From the NCBI GenBank assembly GCA_039566865.1, contig CM076952.1, positions 14,962,501-15,026,500 on the forward strand: a stretch of 64,000 nt of DNA, read 5' to 3'. Numbering within the stretch: position 1 is the stretch's first letter; every line of letters starts with the position of its first letter. Origin of the DNA: Aurelia coerulea. Its lineage: Eukaryota > Cnidaria > Scyphozoa > Semaeostomeae > Ulmaridae. Below the pieces are notes generated by a model, which was not told the DNA's origin, searched no databases, and worked only from the letters and a program-made list of their open reading frames with translations. Position numbers and translations under genes: made by a program. Shown one piece after another: positions 12,097 to 23,254 of this stretch.

Positions 12097-12982
12097 GAGT
12101 AAGTTGAAAAAGGAAACTAATACTGTCCAGAAATATTCATCTAATACGGTATGGAGAATCTGACTTGTTTAATTTGGAGATCTACTTTCGTTACTAAAAC
12201 GTTTTATTGGTTGTATACAACTATTTAACTTCTAAAATCACTTTAATACAAATCAGTTTCAGGATCTGGTCATGTATAGCAACTGATGCGAGTCATCATC
12301 ATATCATATCTCCAAATTTAACAGCTTGGCACCTTGCTGTTAGCGTTTTAGTACTGTATCCCATAACTTTCTATCACTCAATGGGTAAAACCCCTAATAT
12401 CTTAACATTTATTCCAAATTCCATTAGATAACATTACATTTCGAATTCAGTGCCTCAGATTTCATGCAAATAGATATTTTTGAACAATTCTAAAAAAACT
12501 TCGGATTTGTAAATGACAGGTTGCCCCCTTTTGGGGGTTAAAAGCCCCCATATCTCTTCACTTGTTCATAATTTGATGAAATAACATTCAAATTCGGATT
12601 CAGCTTATCAATTTGATATAATTGAATATTTTTAAATAATTTTCGAGCACAATAGTTCTTTGCCCCTTTTGGGGGCAATTCCGCCCCCAAAAGAAGCAAA
12701 AATGACACGAAACACAATTGAGAAGCTCGTATATAAATTAAACGACATTTAGACTTGCGTTTTGTGTTTATATAATTGTATTGGTGATGATGGTTGATAT
12801 TTTTGCTAAAGTTTCATTTTGCCCCGATTTTGGGGGCAAATACCCCCATATCTTGTAAACGGCCCCTCGCCTGACCAAAGAACATCGAGATTCGGATTCA
12901 GCACCCCAAAATTGACCAAAGAAGTCTAGTCTCATAAATTACCTCTCTTGGTGGTAATACCCCCCTTTCTGCTACCGGACTA

Positions 12983-13561
12983 CTAGTACTAAAAAGCAAA
13001 ACTTATGGTACCAATAAACTGATCACTATGAGCTGATCTTAGTTCCTATAAAAAAACACCGTCATTGTCTGCCTTGCCCATTCAATTGCATATTCTCAAC
13101 TGTAAATAAAAAGAAAGTTCTTTCCTCAAAGCGTATGATGGACAGGAACACTCACCTTTTGTTCTACACCATATTGAGTAGGAAATGCAGGCACAGCATC
13201 CTGGATATAATTTTGATGAAGACTGTTTGACGTCATATTCCTTGGCAACCTAGGAGATATCAGCAGCAACTTAAATACACTTGTTCTACTAATATAAAAT
13301 ATTACAATACATCTTTCATTCTACTATACTTTTCTGATAACTTTACAGCAATACAGGGGCCATACCATGGGGAGCAAAAGATAATGGCTACCCAATGTAC
13401 CACTCAAGACATTAATGGAGAACCTGCTTTTTGGTTACAAAAAAGTCTTTGATAAGGTTTACAGGAGTAAAATAGGTCATCTTTGGGTAACATGAGTAAG
13501 AGCCAAATGTGAATGAATTTGGTCAATGGTTCTCAGATTTATTCAATGTTGCCATACTGAC
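12983..13561. other. no feature seen
   Basis: AT-rich spacer between the 3.1-kb palindrome and the TTAA element that starts at 13566. No coding frame or repeat recognised. Confidence 0.4.
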
Positions 13562-15427
13562 TTAACCCTATTTTAACCGGGGGGGGGGGCGTTTTTCGCC
13601 CCACCTATCGGATTTTTTTTAATAGCTCCCAAACGATGCTACCTACAATGCTGAAACTCCTTGACTTTTCCTAAAATTTAGTTGGCAATCAGAAAATAGA
13701 AATTTCAACACCTATTGTTTGACCACGTGACCACCACATGCCCATATTTGGAGAGTGGTCACAAAGAAATTCTTTAAAACGGCTCTAATTTCTTCCTTTG
13801 TTACTAAATCTCAACAATACATATACCATTCGATTTGTCTCGATGAGTACGTTCATTTGATATATATATTTTATTCATATTTGCTGACATCAGCAGTTTA
13901 TTATTTCTATGACGTCATCAATCTTTATGACGTCATATTCCTAATGAAAGAGTAATTTTTTCATGCAAAATTGATGGAATTACCTCAAATATCGATGAAG
14001 GTACTTGATTTTACCAATAATATGCGAAATTAATGGTTTTAAATCATAATTATTGAGCTAACAATTTTGCATCGAATCGAATTTTCATTATTTAATTAGT
14101 TAATTTATTAGAAACCAAAAATATCCGTATGAAATCATATGAAACTACAAAGTAATGGAGTCAAGCAGGTATTTGGATGGTTTTTTGCCAATTTTAATGG
14201 CGATCAAATGAAATTTTATCGCGGTTAATGGAACTTTGATGTCTGTGTGGTGTGGTATGAGGGGGGCTAGGCCCCTGCACATGTCATGTTTATTTTGAAG
14301 GAATTTAGTCATGACGTCGTATCATATGACCTTCCGTTCCGCTCTTTACACCAGTCGGTTAGTTCATGAGCCGTTTGTTTTGATTATTGTTTGTTATTCT
14401 CAGGAGTAACTTCCTGCTGTCTTGTGCATTGGGAGCAGAAGTTTTGCATATTTCTCGTGGCTAGTATAAAAGTGAAACGTGTTGGTTTATCGTTGTCTAT
14501 TTTCATCAGCCAGAGACAGCAGGTGGTTCTGCGATTCAAGTTCCCCACCCACCCGCCACTTTCTTTTCTGCCTCTTTTCTTTCCACGGCCGTCGGTCGTG
14601 TGACAGGTGCGTTGGCCCGGAAAAAATAATAAAGAATTTATTTCAGTCCAATCACCGACCTTAAAGTTGTTGTTGCTGTTGGTGCTAGCAAATTCAGGGC
14701 GGCTGCATTTACTGCCCAATTTTCTAGCAATTAGCTATTTCGGACTGTTTCGCAAAATTAGCCAAATTTGCGCTAAAATTCCTTTTGTCGCATTTCTACT
14801 CGTTTTCGGAACCGCGCGGACAAAACCTCAATGAGAGTTTATGTGGATCTTGGCCTTAATGACGTCAAAGGAAGCATTGTAAATCTTGAGGGGTTTTGTC
14901 CTTCTGTTTCATTTTAATCAAAGGAACCATTAATCTAGCTATTTGCTAATAATGGGATCTTTTCTGCAAATAGCTCGATTTTCTCAAAATTTGCATTGTT
15001 TTTGGTTGCCTAGCAACCAATCACGTGACTATTGATTGATTGATGCTATTTTTAGATTCTTCTTTGTTCAATAATGACACAGGGCAAGTTTCATTGTCAT
15101 AGCTGTTATACTTGCGGAGAAAAACAGGGGGGGGGGGTGAAAAACAGTTCAATAAAACAAAGTATCAGGACAGTTCAATAAAACAAAGTATCAGCTAAAA
15201 TGGCCTGCCTGCAACCCCTTACATTCTGCCGTTTTCTATCGTGTTCATCCTGTTTGTTTACCAAATTTACCGTTGTACTAGTGAGTTTGTCATTGTTTCT
15301 GTTTTCTTTCACAAATGTTTATTTTCCTTTTGTCAAGTTAACTTTTCGTCGTTTCCCCTAGGACTTACCCATGGTGGTTCCATTATGTCTCATTGCCCCT
15401 TAGGACCAGCGAGAAGATTCCTTTGCT

Positions 15428-15904
15428 ATGATGCCGGTTGAAATCAATCAGTGGCGAGCAACAATAGGTTGTTTCCCAATATCCGTGCAAAAATTGTCCC
15501 CACGGAGGAAAAGCGTCAAGCCGTTTTCAATTCTTTTTCAAATCCTCAAGTTATTCTGGTTTTGCTATTGTTTTATTGCAATTTCAATCCTTACTCTGCC
15601 CTGTACACTAACAATACAGTTTCTTAAATTGCACTCTTTGGGAACACAGTCATGTTTCCTGCCTTTGTTCGCTCGCGTGCATCACTTTGCGAAGACAGTA
15701 CTCTACACGACTCTTGAATTCTTCAAACGAATCCCTCTCTGAATTATTTGTCTTGTTCGGTATAAGCAAGCAGCTGTGAGGCAATTTCTTTTCTTGTACG
15801 CGTATTTTTACATCGGGTGCACCACGTGCAACACACTTCATACGCAATGGTTGGTCTTCAGGACGATTTTGCTGAGTGGTGATGTAGAAATGAATTCGGG
15901 CCCT
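15428..15904 (+). pseudogene. LINE N-terminal hydrophobic leader
   Basis: A frame starts at Met 15428 (VEINQWRATIGCF), continues with a strongly hydrophobic stretch (FWFCYCFIAISILTL) and stops at TGA 15740-15742. The same frame then reopens and runs without a break through 15743-15904 into the 2A-like motif, so the leader and motif were once one reading frame. The family organisation, a short membrane-type or signal-like leader upstream of 2A and the endonuclease, is known for some animal APE-type LINEs. The single stop is a decay event. Confidence 0.55.
15878..15904 (+). other. degenerate 2A-like ribosome-skipping motif
   Basis: The frame reads GDVEMNSGP, preceded by LLS. The active 2A consensus is D-V/I-E-x-N-P-G-P; here the Pro before Gly-Pro is Ser (TCG at 15896-15898, one C-to-T change from CCG). 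2A motifs at this position, between leader and endonuclease, are documented for several animal non-LTR elements. The substitution probably abolishes skipping in this copy. Confidence 0.7.
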
Positions 15905-16789
15905 GAAACATTAGATTTTTGTACTTGGAATCTAAATAGTATTACTGCGTATGATTTCTTACGAGTCTCCCTCATAGAAGCTTACAACTCGGTGTACAAT
16001 TATGACATTATTGGCATTGTAGAAACTCACCTTGACAGCACCGTTGATGAAGATAGACTTGCACAATTATGACATTATTGGCATTGTAGAAACTCACCTT
16101 GACAGCACCGTTGATGAAGATAGACTTGCACTAGGTGGCTATACGTTTGTTAAAGATAACCATCCTCAAAATGTGAAAAGGGGGGCGTTGGGTTATACAT
16201 CAAAGATTCCCTTGCTTCAAAAAACCGTTCTGATTTAGTGACCCTCCCTGAATGTATTGTGTACGAAATTCAATTAAACAGGAAAAAGTATTTCTTCGCC
16301 GTAATTTATCTGAGTCAGGGCCCGGAGCAGTTTGATAATTTCACAATGAACTTTGAGTTGATGTTATCCAAAATGCATGCTGAAAATCCTTTCTGCGATA
16401 TCATTACTGGTGATTTTAACTGTAGGTCGAATCAGTGGTGGGAAAATGATATCGAAAATAACGAGGGAAAACTGTTTGAGCCACTAGCGTCTAACAATGG
16501 TCTTCATCAGTTGATATCAGAACCAACCCATTTGATGGGCGATTCCAAATCCTGTATTGATTTGATATTTACTGATCAACCTAACCTCATTATTGAGTCT
16601 GGTGTTCATCCGTCACTACACGAGCAATGCCACCATCAAATTGTTTACGGAAAATTATCCGTCTCAAACATACCACTACCTCCGTACACCCGCAAGATTT
16701 GGTACTACGAAAAGGCAGACTTTGTAGCTATTAGAAAAAGCATCGAAATGTTTGCTTGGAACGAACATCTTGATAACATGACACCCTAA
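15905..16789 (+). pseudogene. LINE APE-type endonuclease domain, frameshifted
   Basis: The endonuclease landmarks appear in order: CTWNLNSI, IVETHLD, then, after disruption, IITGDFNCRSNQWW and SCIDLIFTD. A 67-bp direct duplication (15996-16062 and 16063-16129) repeats the VETHLD segment and shifts the frame, because 67 is not a multiple of 3. A second shift in the G-run near 16180 restores it by about 16238. The frame stops at 16787-16789, and another 1-bp change is needed to join the RT frame. These are apurinic-endonuclease-like nicking domains used for target-primed reverse transcription. Confidence 0.75.
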
Positions 16790-16820
16790 TGAACAGGTTA
16801 ACCTACTCAATGAAGTCCTT

Positions 16821-19235
16821 TTGAACATTTACTCTAATTTTATTCCCAATACAGTTAAAACAATTAGACCTCGCCAAGCACCGTGGATAACGGAAGTTGT
16901 TAAGAATTTTCTCAGGAAAAAAAATCGTGCATATAAAAGCTTCGTGAGGAATGGTAGGCCTTACGACAAGCTTGAAGGTATACAAAAGATGATATCTGAA
17001 GGTGCCAAAATGATTGAGGAAGCAAAGCAAAATTACTTCCGTAAAACTGGAAAATCTTTGGCTGATCCTGGGACCAATAGAAAAACCTATTGGAATTTAA
17101 TAAACACTGTTCTAAACAAAGTTAAGATTCCTATGATACCACCTCTTCTAGAAAACGGGCTGTTTGTAACGGATTTTACCGAAAAGGCACAGATATTTAA
17201 TGACTATTTCATTCTTCAATGCACGACCATTGACACAGGTAGTGAAATTCCCCAAGATACTCCGATAACTACGACTCTGATAAGTGATATCGTCATCTCT
17301 GAGGAAAAGATACTTAATATCATTAGATCGCTTAATCCCAATAAAGCACATGGCTGGGACGAAATATCTGTGAGGATGATAAAGTTGAGCGATGTTGCAT
17401 TGGTTCTGCCACTCAAGATAATTTTCGTAAATTGTTTGAGGCGTGCTTTATTTCCCCAAATATGGAAATGTGCAAATGTAGTGCCGGTTCATAAGAAAAA
17501 TGAGAAAAATGTGAAAGGGAATTACCGTCCCATTTCTCTTTTACCAATTTTTGGGAAAATACTTGAAAAACTCATATACGATTCTTTTTATTCACATCTT
17601 GTATCACATGAACTCCTTAACCAAAATCAATCAGGATTTCGCCCAGGAGATTCAACAATCAATCAGTTACTCTCAATAACACATACAATATTTAAAGCGT
17701 TTGACTGTAACCCTCCTCTAGATGTTCGTTCTGTGTATCTGGGCATCTCTAAAGCATTCGATAGGGTATGGCACGACGGTCTAATTTATAAATTAAAACG
17801 ATGTGGTGTCTCGGGACAACATCTTTCCTTAATCCAAAGTTTCCTCAAGGATCGAAAGCAGAGGACTGTACTGAATGGACAGAGTTCTAATTGGGGAGAT
17901 ATTTCGGCAGGGGTGCTCCAGGGCTCTATTCTGGGACCTTTGTTTTTCCTTGTGTATATAAATGATCTAGCCGTAAGCTTGAAGTGCAATGCTAAGTTAT
18001 TTGCTGATGATACATCATATTTCACAGTGGTAGAAGATTCCAATACAGCTGCCAATGATATGAATCATGACTTGGACTTGATAAGTCAGTGGGCTCACGC
18101 TTGGAGAATGTCATTTAATCCTGATCCGTTAAAACAAGCTGTTGAATTAAAATTTTCAAAAAAGAAAATTGAAATTGAACATCCAGTAATCCTTTTTAAT
18201 GACATACCTGTGAAGAAGGTAAACGAACATAAACATTTAGGAATTATCCTTGACTCAAAACTATCTTTTTCAGCTCATATTAAATCAGCTATCTATAAGA
18301 CAAGAAAGGGCATTGGTTTGCTGAAATATCTCTCCAAATATCTGCCCAGGCATACCCTAAACGAAGTATATAAGCTCTACGTTCGACCACACCTGGACTA
18401 TGGTGATGTAATTTACCATATTCCTGCCAAAGCATGTGAATTCAGTCAAAGTATCAGTTTACCAAATGCCATGGAAAAGCTAGAGTCTGTTCAGTATTCT
18501 GCTGCTTTGGCTGTAACAGGAACATGGAGGGGAACATCTCGTGAGAAGCTGTACAAGGAGCTTGGCTGGGAGTCATTAAGTTCCCGACGATGGAGTAGAC
18601 GCCTTACCTTGTTCTACAAGTTTGTAAATAATCTTAGCCCTGAGTATACAGTAGATCCATTTCCTCCTCTTCATCAGTCGCAGTGCTGTCTTCGCGACCA
18701 GGATGTCAGTGGGCGTTTAAAGGCACGGACAGAAAAATTTAAGTCTAGTTTTTATCCCAACTGCCTATCCGAATGGAATAAGCTCGAGCCTGAATTGAGA
18801 CTTGCACCCTCAGTTGCTGTTTTCAAGAAAAAGATCTTATCAATAATCCGACCCCCTGCAAAATCTGTTTTTGGAATACACGATCCAATAGGATTATCCT
18901 ATCTTACTCAACTTAGGGTTGGTCTCAGTAAGTTAAATTTTCACAAGTTCAAGCATAATTTCAGGGATACCATAAACGCAATGTGTCCAACAAACGATGG
19001 CATCGAGGATACGGAGCATTTTTTGTTGCTCTGCCCTTCTTTTGATGTTCAACGAAGAGATCTTCTCGCTGGAATTGCAGAATTATTGCAACCATATGTA
19101 CAAATCGCTAGCCTTTCAAATGATGCTTTGACGCAGCTTTTACTATATGGTGATCAAGACCTTTCTGATGACTTGAACAAAAATATACTCGAATTGACTT
19201 TACGTTTCATCCACGAAACTGGTCGGTTTGTTTGA
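16821..19235 (+). pseudogene. LINE reverse transcriptase, catalytic Asp lost
   Basis: An 804-codon open frame with RT blocks in order: NYRPISLLP (residue ~234), QSGFRPGDST, the palm motif A region VYLGISKAFDRVWH (~305-318), GVLQGSILGPLFF, and FADD (~394). Motif A normally carries Asp where this copy has Gly (GGC at 17742-17744, one A-to-G step from GAC), so the enzyme should be inactive although the frame is open. The C-terminal part contains an LRVGLSKLNFHKF..HNF block and a CP..EHFLLLCPSF Cys/His pattern typical of this LINE group in cnidarians and molluscs. Family: CR1/L2-like by layout. The endonuclease lies upstream in other frames. Confidence 0.85.
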
Positions 19236-19804
19236 GATCCTTTGAAACTTCAGCTATGTTCTTAGCAACCACCAAGTCCCTTTACGTGAATGTTCTTTGT
19301 TTTCCTTGTAAATTCTGTTTGATATTAGATGTCAGGCATCTTATGCATCTCACTTTCAAACGAGGAGCACTCGTGAAATTTTTTAAGTTCTTCCCAACTT
19401 TGACACGACATCTAATATCAGACAGAATCTAGTATATCATCCTTTATCCATTAGTTTTCTAATCGTTCGTGGTGTACAGTTAGTTGCATGTAGGTTAACG
19501 TTATATGTCTTTATGTTTTTGGCCATGGGGTAGTCATTGTTTTTCGTTCCCCCTGGTATCGTTCCCGTAGTGTTGTATAGTAATTAGATAAGTATTGTAG
19601 ATTGTAGAACTCATTGTAAACTTTTTAAATGAATGATATAAAAAAAAAAAAACGCCCCTCCCCCGGTAGAAAATCACTTTTTTTTACTCGGTTAAAATAG
19701 GGTTAATAGTTTACCATTCACCTTTTCCTTTTCCCTACCATTTTCCCTCCAGTAAACACATACTCCTACAGACCTGATTTATCTTCTACAACAAAGATTG
19801 CAAG

Positions 19805-21270
19805 CAGACCTGGCCATTTAAGGTGCGTGATCCCCGCGTGTGCGCCTTGTCACGCACATCCAAATGAAATACAATTGATATTAATGCTTCTGCCAATTAC
19901 ACTTGCTCTCAATCCTTGTTATTTCCTGTATGTGATATGCGATAATATCATGATTCGGGCAAGGTCAAATCTTCATAGGAAGGTCAAATTACCAAATTAC
20001 ACCCCAACAAAAAAGCCACAAAAGTTGCCATTGGAGGACAGCATCCTGAATCCAAGGAATTTGCTTTCCAACTCTTGATCATATGTTTGATGTATGAAAA
20101 GTATGTGAAGGTGATTTAATTTGATTTGATGTGGAAGAATTGAAGGTATTCAGTTTTTTATTCCAGGACTGCTGAAGCGATACGGAGTAACTGGATTGAA
20201 AAGCATTCATCATCAAACGACCTAAATAGAAGTGTGTAACAAAGAATGTACTGTAGCACAGAGGAAATTGCCATTTTTTTTATTCCTGTTACCGCTCAAA
20301 CCGCAATATCAATTCTCGTTACTTCAACTCATTTCCACTGTACTTTGCAACAACTTCAACACTTGTTTGTTAGTCCTCGACCTCAAAAATGACTCTTTAT
20401 ACCGGGTGACCCAACCCAATTTGTTATAGAAAAAAAATAAGTGGCTGATTTAAATGCTTCAAACGTCGTTCTGTCGCTAAAAGACTAGCCTATGTTATGA
20501 GTATTTTTCGCAATTTTTTTCTACACGGTAAATTTGCCGAATTAAGGATTATGAGGAAAGGGGCATGCTTGAAATCTTCAAAGAATCGTCAAACAGGGGA
20601 TCAATTTGCAGCCTTTTGAGATCTTCAAAAAAATGAGAAGCATGTTTCATTTCAGCATGGGAATAAGCAACTCAGTCGAATGTTGTCAGAGTAAGTTTAT
20701 AGTCTCTAGATACCTAAAATATTCTTCTTTCAAGAAACAAGGATACTCCTGTTTTTCTGAAAGCAATTCTTGAGCATTTCGATTTGCGTGGAAAATTGAA
20801 TTCCCTTCAAATTCCACAAGTTTACAAAGAACATCTATTTTCAGCTCCAACTGCTTATGTACCTGGGGACCATAAACTTGATCTGGAAACATTTAACTGA
20901 GTTGCCTATTCCCAGGCTGAAATGAAGCACCCTCCTCATTGTTTGAAGATCTGAAATGGCTTTAAATTGGTCCCCTGTTTTGACGACTTTTTGTGGATGT
21001 CAAGCTTGCCCATTTTCTCAAAATCTTTAATTCGAGACATTTACAGTGCCGCAAAAAATTCAAAAAAATACTCATAATGTAGGCTAGTCTTTTAGTGACA
21101 GAACAACGTTTCCAGCAGCCACATACATGTTTTTCTAAAGCCGATTGTGTTGGGTCACTTTTTTCTGGGTCACCCGGTAGAGCGATATATTCAGTGCTCA
21201 AAATCACGCTCCTCACTTAAGCAAGCCGTGTGATTTACCGCGCCACTAGAATAACGTACGGCCAGGTCTG
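19805..21270. mobile_element. hAT-like remnant containing a foldback
   Basis: Inverted ends CAGACCTGGCC (19805-19815) and GGCCAGGTCTG (21260-21270). They are flanked by TTGCAAG on the left and CTGCAAG on the right, a 7-bp near-match suggesting an old 7-8 bp target duplication. CAG..CTG ends with such a duplication suit hAT. There is no transposase. The central 20402-21177 is a separate foldback inserted at TA. Confidence 0.6.
20402..21177. mobile_element. foldback element A, CCGGGTG ends, TA target
   Basis: TA at 20400-20401 and 21178-21179 flanks ends CCGGGTGACCCA and CTGGGTCACCCGG. The whole 776 bp is one imperfect palindrome. The left arm (CTGTCGCTAAAAGACTAGCC, then CAAACAGGGGATCAATTT, then TCATTTCAGCATGGGAATAA) is mirrored in the right arm almost to the centre, arms of about 390 bp. 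It is non-coding. A TA duplication with this end type suggests mariner/Tc1-mobilised DNA. Confidence 0.8.
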
Positions 21271-21690
21271 CTGCAAGCCTTGTTCTTTACAACAGAGAAG
21301 AGCTTGGATGTGAACGATAGAACAGTACATTGAGTGATTAGAATAGGATTGGTTCTATTCGTTTTTCCAAAATACTGCACTGTGAAATTCTTCCCAAATT
21401 GCAGCTGCTTTAATTTCAAAAATTGGTATAATAGAAAGGTACTACACCTTTCTGGAGCAATAGACAACTTTTCACTTAAAAAAACTTGTGCGAACTATTC
21501 TTGAAAATTTGGAGGCAACTTTGTATATTTGAGTCAATTGCCTCGCTAGGGAATAAACATTGCGATTTCTTGTAGCCCCTATAAATAGGCTGGCACATGT
21601 CAAAGTTACGAAATCTAATACTCGGTCCAGGTCAGCTTTTAACAATGTTGATTCCCTTTAAATAAATGGCCCTGCATGACCAAAAAGTAA
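21271..21690. other. no feature seen
   Basis: Spacer between the hAT-like remnant and the MITE at 21700. No coding frame or repeat recognised. Confidence 0.4.
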
Positions 21691-21699
21691 GGTTCCAAC

Positions 21700-21975
21700 T
21701 AGCCTACGCGTAGACCCATTATTCCAAAAGAAGAAAGGGTCTACGAAACAAAGAGCAAAAGCCGCTTGCTACGGCCGCCCAATTAATCACTCTAATCCCT
21801 TTTTCAAATGATTTGTGAAACGCGTTGAAACCATAGAAATAGAAATATTTCTATGGTTGAAACAAAGGCTGCATAAATTAAGTTTCCAGAAATCTGGAAA
21901 CCTCAGTAGCAAGCCTTTGCTCTTTGTTTCGTAGACCCTTTCTTCTTTTGGAACAATGGGTCTATGCTAAGGCTA
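21700..21975. mobile_element. MITE with 9-bp target duplication
   Basis: TAGCCTACGCGTAGACCCAT at the left and its near-complement at the right, with inverted similarity over about 60 bp including an AAAGAAG..GGGTCTACGAAACAAAGAGC block. Flanks GGTTCCAAC (21691-21699) and GGTTCTAAC (21976-21984) are a 9-bp duplication with one mismatch, the size typical of Mutator-like elements (hAT would be 8). The centre holds a small hairpin CCATAGAAAT..ATTTCTATGG. A related, partly scrambled copy is at 59722-59935. Confidence 0.75.
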
Positions 21976-22159
21976 GGTTCTAACTGGCTTGTGACTGCGA
22001 TCACACATAAAAGGAAAGCCATTTTCCAGTTTGAAAAGACTTGCAAAGCAAAATATGATACTGTACTAACTCTACGAAACTTTCAGTGGCCGTGTCCTAG
22101 GGTGAACTGGGGAGGGGCCAAATTGATAAGTCCCCCCCCCCCCCACACTTATCTCTGAG

Positions 22160-22905
22160 TCTGAGGTTGCCTTTCCAATTTGTCCAGATCCATAGAGAAA
22201 TGGTCAATGGAGGGGATAGGCAGTTAGACCCTGAATGGTGGAGATCCATAGCTCTATATACAGGTATTGTGGAGCCCTATTTTCGATACTGCTGCTCTGT
22301 TTGGGGTTGTTGTGGTTCAATGGAACTTAACCAGTTCCAAAAACTTCAAAATCGTGCTGTTAGGATTATAAACAAATAGCAGTTTTGATGCCCCAAGCAG
22401 TCCACCTATCCAAGAGCTTGGATAGAAGGCCATTGAAGAACTTATAATGGTGAAACTAAAGCAATGGTTTTAAAATCCTTGCATGATTTGGCTCCAGAAT
22501 ACCTGTGTAACATCTTCACCTGTAATTCACAGTGCTCCACACATGCTCTACCTAATACAATGATGGACCTGCAGCCGCCTAGGAAAAACTCAACAAATGG
22601 GCAAAATGTTTTTCCTGTAGAGGAGCAAAATTGTGGAACAGCCTCTCAGCTGAGTCTACGCAGGCATCATATCTAAATAGTTTTAAACTATCTATCTAGA
22701 CATCATCTTCTTTAAGCTTTTCGGTTTCAACACTGTGTAATATTCTCGCAAGTAGGTTTTTAATATTATGGTTTTTTAGAAGTAATTAGTTTTTTCTTAA
22801 ACTTGTTTATATATTGTAAATAATGTTTTTATAGAGGGCCCCTTGAAAATCAGCCTGAAAATCAGCATCAAGGGCAACCCTTGAATGGAATCTGAATCTG
22901 AACTG
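22160..22905 (+). mobile_element. LINE 3' fragment (RT C-terminus and 3' UTR)
   Basis: A degraded frame reads GIVEPYFRYCCSVWGCCG..LQKLQNRAVRI, the thumb or post-RT region of a CR1/L2-like LINE, then stops in frame (from 22378) and resumes near 22464 (KSLHDLAPEYL). Its untranslated part includes GGGCCCCTTGAAAATCAGC, which recurs in similar form at 39500 after another LINE tail of the same family. The end is a short AATCTG repeat. It is 5'-truncated and dead. Confidence 0.65.
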
Positions 22906-23254
22906 TCTAATATTTGACAAAACCCTTTATGTAACTTGTCCAAGTGGAAAGGGCCAACCATTTCAGCAGCCAGTTTGCATTTTTTGTAGTGCGCAGGGAA
23001 GATCTCCCCAGTGCCACTTTGACTGCTTAGTTGCACAAATCTATAAAAGCGCAACCCAAAATAAATCAATTCATTGTTTCCTACGTAATCTTGGTAACCC
23101 TTCAGTTTCAGTTTCATTCATTATCAATTAATCCTAAATACAATTCAACATAAATACTCTATGACTAAAATACATAACAACATTATAACTGAAATTGAGA
23201 AAAGACAAACTAAAATTAATATAAACGATACTTTACATGATTGTATTTAAGATT

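Larger units (their letters stand above)
9857..12982. mobile_element. 3.1-kb palindromic foldback element
   Basis: 9857-11290 and 11549-12982 are inverted copies of one 1,434-bp sequence, with only scattered mismatches and small indels, around a loop of about 257 bp. The ends are TAGTCCGGTAGCAG and CTGCTACCGGACTA. CTA lies just outside each end, so the target duplication is probably CTA or TA. From the outside inward, each arm has three or more subterminal blocks built on GCTGAATCCGAAT plus a short hairpin of the type TTGCCCCCAAAATTGGGGCAA, then AT-rich sequence, then a decayed gene copy next to the loop. No transposase was recognised. The symmetry suggests inversion-duplication of a terminal segment that had taken up a gene fragment. 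Confidence 0.85.
15144..19652 (+). mobile_element. CR1/L2-like LINE, near full length, inactive
   Basis: A 4.5-kb non-LTR retrotransposon inserted about 50 bp from the right end of the TTAA element. It begins with a tandem pair of a 26-bp 5' unit (ACAGTTCAATAAAACAAAG..), followed by an N-terminal hydrophobic leader, a 2A-like motif, an APE-type endonuclease, a reverse transcriptase and a Cys/His-containing C-terminal part. It ends in a short A-tail at about 19640-19652. The AAAAAC target sequence merges with the A-tail, so the target duplication cannot be delimited. The copy is dead: at least one in-frame stop, a 67-bp duplication, two further frameshifts and a lost catalytic Asp. Confidence 0.85.
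13566..19702. mobile_element. piggyBac-like TTAA element, split by a LINE
   Basis: TTAA at 13562-13565 and 19703-19706 flanks inverted ends CCCTATTTTAACC and GGTTAAAATAGGG, followed inside by a poly-G/poly-C hairpin region. TTAA targets with CCC-starting ends are the hallmark of piggyBac-type elements. Removing the LINE (about 15144-19652) leaves roughly 1.6 kb: 13566-15143 plus 19653-19702. There is no transposase, so it is non-autonomous. The interior carries GCTGACATCAGC, paired TGACGTCA sites (about 13910-13935) and a CCATATTTGGAGAGTGGTCA block near 13742 that recurs at 40836 in the other orientation and, in part, at 57783. That defines a family of related elements. Confidence 0.75.

Noticed and set aside
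14384..14719. 111-codon minus frame in the TTAA element
   Set aside because: No recognised domain and no transposase character; overlapping frames on the other strand are equally open.
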